A stretch of 64,000 nt of DNA from Linyphia triangularis. Taxonomy: Eukaryota; Arthropoda; Arachnida; Araneae; Linyphiidae. Positions 56,377 to 64,000 of the stretch are shown here, one piece after another; position 1 is the stretch's first letter; each line of letters begins with the position of its first letter. The notes beneath the pieces are model-generated. The model ran no database searches, had not been told where the DNA came from, and saw only the letters and a list, made by a program, of their open reading frames with translations. The position numbers and the translations under genes are program-made. The stretch lies in NCBI GenBank assembly GCA_963978545.1, contig OZ021732.1:44712059-44776058 (forward strand). The letters are read 5' to 3'.

Positions 56377-56442
56377 TTTTTAGTTTTTTTTTTTTTTTAG
56401 TTTGTGCTGTGCATTTTCTGAGAAAAATGTATTTTATAGAAT

Positions 56443-57220
56443 ACTTTACTTACACTACAACATAAATTCAAAATAATAGAATAACATAACTTTCTAAACA
56501 AAACTTGGCAATGCTTTGTGTAAAATGAACATAAACAAATTAAGAGTGACGTATGTTATTCAGGAATTGGCAAAATAATTTTCAACAACTATACAGATAT
56601 TATTTTAACAATTTAAGGATCGTTAGCTCATTTAAAAATTATGTTGATTTTTGTATGTGTAAAAAAATAAGAATAATCAATTAATTCAATATGAATTTGA
56701 AAAGTAGACAAAATATTTGCATTCATGTTAAACGATAGGTTGCTACAAGTATAAAGCATGGCGCTAGGAAAATCTCACGTTAGTCTTTTGCTGAAAATGG
56801 TGTCCTCAACGTGATATTTCTGGAACGACGAAATAGTGTATTTTATCATTGTTTGACGTTGGAAGGGAGCAACAATTTATCTCAGATCAAATGAATGTTT
56901 CACAATCTACGGTTTTGAATATAGAAGAACCGGCCAACTAAAAAGTAACTGAAGTAAACGTGGTAGAAAATATTGTAATAACTGCCAGAGGAGAGTGCAA
57001 ATTAAAACGAATCGTCCAAAATAATCTCTTTAAAATTGTTTTTAAATCAAGAAGTGTTGGAAATAATCTGGAGTTGTCGTGTCCAAGTCAATTACACTTA
57101 GGCGATTGCATAAATTTGAGTTTCAATCGTGGGTTTCTAAAGTAAAACCAAAAATGAACATGATGCAGAGACGTGCACGACTCTTCTGGTGCAAAGAGAA
57201 GATCATCTGGAGTCGTAAAA
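56443..57220 (+). mobile_element. Tc1-like transposon 5' half, left arm (degenerate)
   Basis: This arm matches the reverse complement of 57220-58130 over its whole length, for example AGGAATTGGCAAAATAATTT, TGTGTAAAATGAACAT, AAGTATAAAGCATGGCGCT and GATCAAATGAATGTTTCACA. It therefore contains the same terminus and the same N-terminal transposase region. Its frame is broken: several stops and indels interrupt the helix-turn-helix region that is still open in the right arm. Confidence 0.7.
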
Positions 57221-58130
57221 AGATTTATCAAAGTCATTACGTTTTAAACGCCAGACCCTATCACTTCATTTGTCAACAGATATTTGAAATAAAGATTCAT
57301 CTCTAAATAAAACTCTTTCCCAGTCTTTTTGCCCCCTGATAGCTTCTCTTTACACCAGGAGAGTCATGCTCGTCTCTGCTTCATGTTCATCTTTGGATTT
57401 ACTTTGAGGACCCGCTATTGAAACTCAAATTTATGCAATCGCCTAATTATAGTGGACTTGAGCATGATAAATCCAGATTCTTTCCACACTTATTGATGCA
57501 AAAAAGCAGTTGTAAAGCAATTATTTTTGACGATTCGTTATAATTTTCATTCGTCTCTGGTAGTTGTTACAAGCTTTCTACCACTATTACTTCGGTTACT
57601 TTTTAGTTGGTCCATCCTCTTATATTCCTTTAAAATCTTCGAAACCGTAGATTGTGAAACATTCATCTGATCCGAGATAAATTGTTGTTTCCCTCCAGCT
57701 TTAAACAGTGATAAAATACACGATTTTGCTGTTTCAGAAGTATCACATTGACAATCCATTTTCAGCAATAGTCTAAAGTAAAATTTTCTGAGCGCCAAGC
57801 TTTATACTTGTCGCAACCTATCGGTTGACAGGCATGCAAATATTTTGTCTGCTTTTCAAATTCGTAATGAATGATTGATTATTCTAATTTTTTGACAAAT
57901 TTAAAATGTCACATAATTTTTAAATGTGTTAATTACTCTTTAATTGTTAAAATAATATCTGTAGTATAGCTGTTGAAAATTGTTTTGCCAATTCCTAAAT
58001 AATATGCGTCACTCTTTTAATTTGCATATGTTCATTTTACACAATGCATTACCAGGTTTTGCTTAAAAAGTTCTGTTATTCTATTATTTCGAATTTGGGT
58101 TCTAATAGTTACCAATTTTGTCTTCAAAAA
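57210..58130 (-). mobile_element. Tc1-like transposon 5' half, right arm
   Basis: Read on the minus strand, it starts with the terminus near 58130, passes an ATG at 57759, and runs through a helix-turn-helix region and a catalytic-core segment. It stops near 57210 where the left arm begins. The two arms are joined tail to tail, both lack the 3' half of the transposon, and they form a palindrome of about 1.7 kb. Confidence 0.7.
57230..57759 (-). pseudogene. Tc1/mariner-family transposase, broken
   Basis: From the ATG at 57759 the product reads KSCILSLFKAGGKQQFISDQ, then VSQSTVSKILKEYKR: a helix-turn-helix of the kind that binds Tc1 termini. The frame ends early (stop at 57547-57549). Further along the same strand another frame gives RVLFRDESLFQIS and, after one stop, SDRVWR. 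These are the second catalytic Asp motif (DES) and the RVWR motif of the Tc1 DDE domain. The C-terminal third is absent because the sequence turns into the left arm. It is therefore a truncated, frameshifted copy that cannot encode an active enzyme. Confidence 0.7.
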
Positions 58131-58255
58131 TTATTAAAAAATACTGCTAGTTAAAGTATTATTCGTAATGAGGTATCCTTTTGAAGGGGAGAATTTAAAT
58201 TTTGATAAACTCAAAATTGATTTTTTTTTTTTTTTTTTGTACCAACTCTCCTTAA

Positions 58256-59469
58256 TGTAAAGATTCAAATAGCGACATGACATGATTAATGGAATTGGGA
58301 TTGCAAATACCAATATTGTCTGAATTTGAGTATATTGACATAAAACCCCATTTTACACGTATAAAACGAAAAATTAGCTTTCATATAGAAACGTATAAGT
58401 AATATCCTTAAAAACATTGTTCATTGGGTGCATTTTGCCAACATAGTTTTTAAAAATATCAACGATTTTAAAGTTATACCAGGAAAACAAAATAACCTTA
58501 TTACAAAAAATAAATAAAGTACATGAAACCCTTTTTAAAAAGCTATATGAATGTGTATAATTGTAACCAACATACTATATGAGCTAAAAATTTTCTTTTA
58601 GTAAAATAATAATTCATATTAGCATACGTTAGGCGCGTAGCATTTGTCACGTGGGATACACTCAATATTTTATGAAGCATAACATGTTTTAAAGAATTAA
58701 GATAAAAACTATATCCCGCGCCAGAAACGAGAAGTGGTAATTTTTATAACGATTGTTCCTTTTCTAGTTACAAAGCAACAGAGAGGAAGTAAAAAGTATG
58801 GCTTTGGACATGTGGGATTTCTAAATTTCTTGTTTTATAGGCTTTCTTATATATAGTGTCATTACTCTTCTAGAGGTTATGATTTTCATTTGATATATTT
58901 TCAAACCTCAAGTAAAATTTCAGAACGTTTTTCTCACGTATTTTCATTAACTTTTAATTTGTTTTCCTGTTTTTGAGTCAGACTTTTTAGACAATAAACA
59001 TCTAAATTAAATAATTTATATTCAATTCGTTGTCAAATCATTTTAGTCTTGTTGTATAACCTATTACTTGAAATAAGCACAAAGTTTGAACAAAGATGTA
59101 AGTAATATTACTTCTCAAAAACGATTTTGTCATGATTTTTTTTTTTTTTTTTATAACTCGGCTAAGTATTTTTTTCGTTTTTTATTCTTAGTTTCTATTA
59201 TAACCATTTGGTGTGGTAATAAAAATGTGGTATTTATTCTAACTAATTGTGATGTTACAATATAGTATTTACTACGACTAATTGGTTTGTTAATAAAAAT
59301 TCTAGTGACAGTTTGGATAAAAAACAAAGAATTGTATTAAGTCTTTTAATATTTTTTTAAAATACATATTTTACATTGGACTGGTCAATAAATCTCAGCA
59401 TATTTGAAGAAGTCTTGCATTGTCAACATATTTGAGAATTTTAATAAAGCATTTCACTTGATAAGGCTA
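58256..59469. other. AT-rich sequence, possible 3' region of a minus-strand gene
   Basis: No repeats recognised. ATTAAA words on the minus strand near 59445 and 59350 could be polyadenylation signals for the candidate exon at 59470-59526. Confidence 0.35.
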
Positions 59470-59526
59470 TCAAAACAGCAAGTCGTCTTTGTTTTTCTTG
59501 GGCGCTGGTGCCTTGTTTCCTTCTGT
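59470..59526 (-). CDS. Candidate 3' terminal exon, lysine-rich tail
   Basis: On the minus strand CCTAACCCGTTTATGTCAG gives a branch-point-like CTAAC and an acceptor. The following 57 bp read TEGNKAPAPKKNKDDLLF then stop, exactly 19 codons. A basic linker ending in an acidic-hydrophobic DDLLF tail looks like the C-terminus of a cytosolic protein, but I cannot name it. The upstream 200 bp (59560-59720) are GC-richer and may hold another exon or a regulatory region; I could not join one in phase. Confidence 0.27.
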   Translation of the reverse strand, partial: TEGNKAPAPKKNKDDLLF

Positions 59527-60558
59527 CTGACATAAACGGGTTAGGAATTCTTAATGTCTTTGCGTATCGAAGTATCCTTCAGCGATGTCCAGCCGAGTTG
59601 TATCTTGACATATCCGCAACGTGATATTCACCCGTGAGCCGCACATACATCGAAACGTGAACGACGGTAATTGCTTTCAGTTGTTCACGGGACGTTATCA
59701 CGATCTCTCACGTTGGAAAAGATCACACAAATAAAATGGAAGATGACATATTCCACACACAGATGATGGATTATAACAAGGAGAGGGGGAGGGGGGATTT
59801 AAGAGATGATTGGATCTCGTAACTTTGCTTATCTCGCTTGATGACATTGTGGCGAAATGAGTCTCCTAAGATGGTTATTAATTACAAGTTCTATGATTAT
59901 CCCATGCATATTATTATCTTTGATTAATTTAATCTGGTACTTCTTCCTCGCATAAAACCACGTTATTCGTTTACAGTGTATTTCAAATCGTCTTTTGACC
60001 TTTCGTAGAGGGCGGTAATAGTTTGAGACATAGTTAGTGGACTTATTGATAGGAAAGTGTTTATAGTGAGAGACATATACCTAGTGGAGCTATAGGATAG
60101 GCAGGGGTTACAGTTAGTGGATCTAGAGTTTGAGATATCCTCATTTGGTAGTAAGAAAACCGTTTGTGAACAATACTGTTCAAGATTCCGTTTGGCTAAA
60201 AAAAATTAAGAATCAATTAATGTGAGTAAATGCAGGATCTTAATACTAAATAAGACAGTGTAGGTAGTCTGTAAATAGTATTTGGTTCCCTGGGGTCTGG
60301 GGAAAATTAATCAAGAAATGTTTTTAATACTTTTTTTCAAACATTGCTGCAACTAAATGAACTTATAAAGCATAGTGATAATATATTTTCATCAGTTTCG
60401 AAAAAATCTCCTTACATTTTAGTACTGTAATTAATGTAAGAGGTTAAGTGAAGTGTAGGCCCTGCGTTACAGTTTACAGTGCCAACGGTTCATTTTGAGT
60501 GTGTTTCGATACTTACTAATGTAAAACGTTTTTCCTTATTGTATGAATTTTGTATATC
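59527..60558. other. GC-richer patch and degenerate short repeats
   Basis: The part at 59560-59720 is GC-richer than average. At 60020-60130 the phrase GAGACATA...TTAGTGGA.CT recurs about three times at roughly 45-55 bp spacing. A purine-rich run lies at 59776-59799. No gene is assigned. Confidence 0.35.
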
Positions 60559-60765
60559 ATGCAGCTTCTAACGAAAATAGATCTTTTGGTTCTATGTTTA
60601 AGCTTATTCTTCAAATTTAATCTTGCATCTTTCGAACTACGCGATATACTAGCACCGGCAATGGTAAATTTTCACAAAAAAGGAATTTTAGTGACGCCAT
60701 TCACTATCGAGGTAAAAGATCCCTATTTTTACTCAACTGTTAAATTTGTTATTATAAATGACTAA
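60559..60765 (+). CDS. Small ORF with a signal-peptide-like N-terminus
   Basis: An ATG opens a 68-codon frame. Residues 1-23 (MQLLTKIDLLVLCLSLFFKF, then NLA) have a short basic start and a hydrophobic core, with a plausible signal cleavage after Ala. SFELRDILAPAMV follows. A GGTAAAT sequence after APAM could be a splice donor, in which case this is a first exon encoding a signal peptide and about ten mature residues. Not recognised; a chance frame cannot be excluded in this AT-rich context. Confidence 0.27.
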   Translation: MQLLTKIDLLVLCLSLFFKFNLASFELRDILAPAMVNFHKKGILVTPFTIEVKDPYFYSTVKFVIIND

Positions 60766-62298
60766 ATTGTATGCCACCATTTGTGAGCTAGCTTTTCATA
60801 TTATGTAGGACGAATTTCAGAGGGAATTGCAGTTAATACAAATCAGGTAATTTTACATTGAATCACTAAAAAGAATTCTGAAATTTATCCTACTACGTGT
60901 CCCACCAGAGAGGAGATCTGGTAAATTTTTTTTTACATTTTTTTAAATTTTTTTTACATATTTGATTGTAGCATCTGTACAGATAATTTTGTCATAATTC
61001 GAATACTAGAAGGTCGACTGATTTATCCTTTTTCTATTGATATACTTGAGTATAATGTTTGACAAGCAGAACTTTCAGGAAAAATGCTTTTCTGACGTAA
61101 GAAAAATGTTAGAATTAACTCCGCTTACAGAGCAAGTTGATACATTTATAAAAGCATGTTGTAATCACTATTTGTACATCAGAATCACAATTCTGACTTA
61201 CAAATAGTGAATCTTTGCGAGAACAGACTTCATGAGTCTGCACCTCACAATTGTTGTACTTGATTCACTCTTCGAAGAAAGGTCGCAGTATGATGCACAT
61301 TTCGTCCACTTCAGAATCATTATCAGATTGATGTTGCTTTTGATTCTTTCTTCTAACTTTCTAATTTTAACATGTAACAAATAGACCCACCTATTTTGTT
61401 ACAACTGAACCCAAACGTTTCCCCCATTTTGAAAACGCTATATCCCGAGTTTTTTTAACCCTATTTTTCAATGTAGTTTTAGAATTTTGTGATGCGTTGA
61501 ATTCCATATTTGAAAACAGTCACCTCTAAAATGGTGTTTTGTTCGTGCGGTTAATTGCAGTGATCTACATGCAATTTCAAAAATTCTGAAGAATCTAAAA
61601 ATTACTTACCTCGTCAAAAAACAACAAACTGTCAAATTGTAAGTTTAGTTCAATATTCGCTCTTATTATTCTTTTTCTGCTTGTTTAATACTACACGTAC
61701 TTCTGATAATATGAATTCTGACACCAAATGTGATTATAGCAAAAATTATTTGGTTTGTTACAACTAAACTCTGTTTTTTTCTAGATTCGATATCCTCTTT
61801 CAATTAAGATTATTTTTTCTGTTCCATACATTCCTTTGCATTTAAATATTTATGTTCCCTCCTTGCCTTTTATTACATTATAATGTATATTAAAAACCCA
61901 GGTTGTAACGATTAAATTACTTGAAACCGGAACTAGAGAGACATTCTAATTCTCTTACTCGACATTTAAAAAGTAGAACAAGGTGCCTAGTCATCTGCAT
62001 TGCTGATAAATAGATCATTGATGAATGACCATTCTGCCCACATAACAAGTTCAGAATCTTTTTGTGTGTCAGTGATCCTCTAATTTATTCCCGAAGTTTG
62101 TTAGCAACTGATAAAAAGTCAATGCGCGTAAAGTTCTTAGTATACTGGTCGAAACTAGCCACAAAAGTTTTCATAAATATGCTACTTTTGTTCTGGCTGT
62201 TTGCTTTGTTATGTAACTTAAGGGTTGCTTGGAATTAATTCTTTCAGATATACTGCACAGTGTTCTGCTTTCTTTTCACGTATTCCGTCGATGTAAAC
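60766..62298. other. AT-rich sequence, nothing recognised
   Basis: No supported gene, repeat or RNA. A near-palindromic CACTATTTGTACATC...TTACAAATAGTG occurs at 61168-61209. Confidence 0.4.
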
Positions 62299-62312
62299 AC
62301 TAAAAAGTACTA

Positions 62313-62491
62313 GCCGACCAAACGGTATAGTGGTTAGCATGCTAGCTTCTAGACCGCGAGGTTGCGGGTTCGAGTCCCGTGTTGGCATGGGTGTTTGTAA
62401 ATGTATGTTGGCTTGTCTAATGACGAATGTTTCGGCGCATTATAGCCCTCGTGTTGCTGACGGCGCCAGATAATCTGAAAACAACCAACCA
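62313..62491 (+). mobile_element. tRNA-derived SINE with perfect target duplications
   Basis: The head resembles a tRNA, starting GCCGACC, with an A-box-like TAGTGGTTAGCATGC and a B box GGTTCGAGTCC (62367-62377). The anticodon arm does not pair, so it is not a functional tRNA. A body of about 100 bp ends in AAAACAACCAACC. The 14-bp duplication ACTAAAAAGTACTA flanks it at 62299-62312 and 62492-62505 with no mismatch, indicating recent target-primed insertion by a LINE machinery. It matches the layout of the minus-strand SINE at 12747-12920. Confidence 0.88.
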
Positions 62492-62505
62492 ACTAAAAAG
62501 TACTA

Positions 62506-63029
62506 ATGTAAATAACTTATCTATAAGTAAATTTTTTGGTGTTTTTAGGTTTGGGGAATCGACAAAATGAGAAATAGCTTTCAAGTATTGGTGATTATCA
62601 TTTTCCAAAGTACTTAACTTTAATTTTGGAAAGTCACCACTTACTTTTTAGTAATTAAATGGAACATATCCCAGGCTTATTTCTTTTAGTCTTGAGAATA
62701 TAATGTAATGGAGTCCAAGCTATTATTCTATTGAAAATATGGCACCATGCACCAGCTACATTTCTACACATAAACAATTTTAACTGAAGCAATTAAGAAG
62801 AATTGTAAAGTTTTGTAGCGGTTGAGTGAAGGTATGGTACTTTATCAGACCGGCATTATCACAAACACAATTAACAATTCTGTGCTGCGATCGGCCTAGA
62901 GGATGCCGTCTGGGGCCACGTCGATCTTTGACCGCACTTCGACTATGAAAATTATATATTCTTTTTCTTCGCTATATAAGACTACAACTGGCCATGCAAA
63001 GGAGACGCAGATGTGATGCTACGAGATGC
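62506..63029. other. Intergenic sequence, nothing recognised
   Basis: A GC-richer patch at 62880-62945 has no identifiable frame or element. Confidence 0.4.
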
Positions 63030-63122
63030 TAGCTAGCTAGCTAGCTTGCTTGCTTGCTTACTTACTTACTTGCTGCTGCTGCTGCTGCTGCTGCTGCCGC
63101 TGCTGCCGCCGCTGCCATTGCT
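63029..63122. repeat. Compound microsatellite
   Basis: (GCTA)n passes into (GCTT)n, (ACTT)n and then (GCT)n with GCC interruptions. The units are related by single base changes, suggesting stepwise evolution in place. Confidence 0.95.
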
Positions 63123-63416
63123 AAACGCATTCCTCTGATAGTCAGACTTGTAATCGACTATGTCTCGTACTTTATGATTTTAAACTTGTAAATAATTTTT
63201 TTACGGTACGTTAAATTAAATCATTCTTAATTTCAACTTTGCGGTTTTATCTTTTTACCAAATAGAGTTTTGAATGTGCTAAATTAACCAGGCAGGATAT
63301 CATATAAAGTAGGCTCCCCAAATAGGGACAACCAAGAGGTTTTTCTTCTACCGCCTTAAATTAGTACCAATTCTATTTGTCAGTTATTCCAGTTTCATTA
63401 GCATATGCTCAATAGT

Positions 63417-63737
63417 CTACATGATGTGTTTAATTTTGAGCTTGTATACTCTATCATCATCAACAACAAATACTCTACAACCTGTATAATCTCTTTCAAA
63501 TTTGGAGATTTTTTTCGATGACTTCCGCAAAATTCCATTACACGATAGGAAACGCCTTTGAAGTGAAAGTTTTAAAAAAATAAAGAATAAAAAGAAAGAA
63601 AAAAAAAGTGTATCACTTTCCCTTGATGATCCGAAATCGGTGTCAAATATCGACCTCGAAATCGTTGTTGGGCAAGGATCGTCTTCCTTGAGACCTGGAA
63701 AGTGGAGCAAGTCCGCCACAGGGACATAATTTAACAA
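63417..63737 (-). CDS. Unrecognised minus-strand frame, possible exon
   Basis: The N-terminal part (LNYVPVADLLHFPGLKEDD, then PTTISRSIFDTDFGSS) is protein-like and GC-richer. The remainder reads through an A/T-rich low-complexity stretch (FFSFFLFFIF) that is unlikely to be coding. If there is an exon, it lies at about 63610-63737. No domain recognised, no start or splice site secured. Confidence 0.2.
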   Translation of the reverse strand: MLNYVPVADLLHFPGLKEDDPCPTTISRSIFDTDFGSSRESDTLFFSFFLFFIFLKLSLQRRFLSCNGILRKSSKKISKFERDYTGCRVFVVDDDRVYKLKIKHIM

Positions 63738-63823
63738 CCCATAAACCGAGGGAATGTCAAGGAGAAGACGTGAGGTTTAGCACGTAATTACTGAATACGG
63801 TAATTCCACTATTGAAATTCATG

Positions 63824-64000
63824 CGGGACTCCCCGAGTTTTAGTTTCGACACTGAGCTCAAAAGACGTGGCCAGAGAATTTCAAAAATTACCATCGAGGT
63901 TTCATTGTGACATACTAAATGGCAACGTAATAATGCCCTAAAAGTTATAAAAGTTAGATTGGAAGAGCTATAAATGTTCGTATGGGATCCCCCGAGTTTT
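63824..64000 (+). repeat. Possible start of a 160-bp direct repeat
   Basis: GGGACTCCCCGAGTTTT at 63828-63844 recurs as GGGATCCCCCGAGTTTT at 63984-64000, the last bases of the window. Only the ends can be compared, so whether this is a tandem array running beyond the window is unknown. Confidence 0.35.

Noticed and set aside
56960..57306. Two overlapping plus-strand frames of 61 and 75 codons
   Set aside because: They are broken pieces of the degenerate left Tc1-like arm; the intact order is visible only in the right arm.
62313..62390. Possible tRNA gene
   Set aside because: A and B boxes and the T arm are present, but the anticodon arm does not pair and the sequence continues into a SINE body with target duplications.

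Overview
This is AT-rich (roughly 30% GC by eye) eukaryotic nuclear DNA with low gene density. GT-AG introns, tRNA-derived SINEs, a Helitron, and hAT, piggyBac and Tc1-type elements all point to an invertebrate animal. An arthropod, perhaps a chelicerate, is my best guess, but no single feature fixes the species. There are no operons, rRNAs, intact tRNAs or CRISPR arrays. Almost every long open frame is a shadow of low-complexity or transposon sequence.

Gene content is small. The best-supported locus is a minus-strand gene whose last three exons (11009-10939, 10744-10550, 10446-10367) have canonical splice sites and matching phases. They encode the C-terminal part of an unrecognised, probably secreted or membrane-anchored protein. 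The second is a plus-strand first coding exon (35359-35608) encoding an N-terminal membrane segment. It is followed by a GTAAGT donor and preceded by a promoter-like island with NRF-1, inverted CCAAT, ETS-like and GC-box motifs. A set of lower-confidence candidate exons or short ORFs lies at 8951, 22011, 39159, 49691, 52182, 54725, 59470 and 60559.

Most of what can be recognised is mobile DNA. From left to right: a hAT-type element (25-1911) with 8-bp target duplications; a 652-bp foldback element (2522-3173); element family C interrupted by family A (4553-5625); a tandem-repeat-bearing element (5690-7050); a 36-bp-arm hairpin (8185-8264); a 784-bp non-autonomous Helitron (9314-10097); a SINE (12747-12920, minus); a 207-bp piggyBac-type MITE (14795-15001); several more family A copies up to 21.76 kb, two of them tail to tail; a foldback MITE (24492-24733); TTAA-flanked family B elements near 28.25-29.01, 38.1-38.2, 52.98-53.71 and 55.73-58.25 kb; an uninterrupted family C copy (36722-37275); a LINE-like 3' tail (46.0-46.2 kb); a palindromic pair of Tc1-like transposon halves (56.44-58.13 kb); and a second SINE with perfect target duplications (62313-62491).

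The stretches 22.3-28.2, 29.0-34.9 and 38.2-52.1 kb are mostly unrecognised AT-rich sequence with microsatellites. The (TA)n tract at 55980-56373 is about 394 bp, and an (AAAT)n tract lies at 33668-33875. I found no coherent new multi-gene system. The most unusual things here are composite and foldback transposon structures and the uncharacterised three-exon gene.
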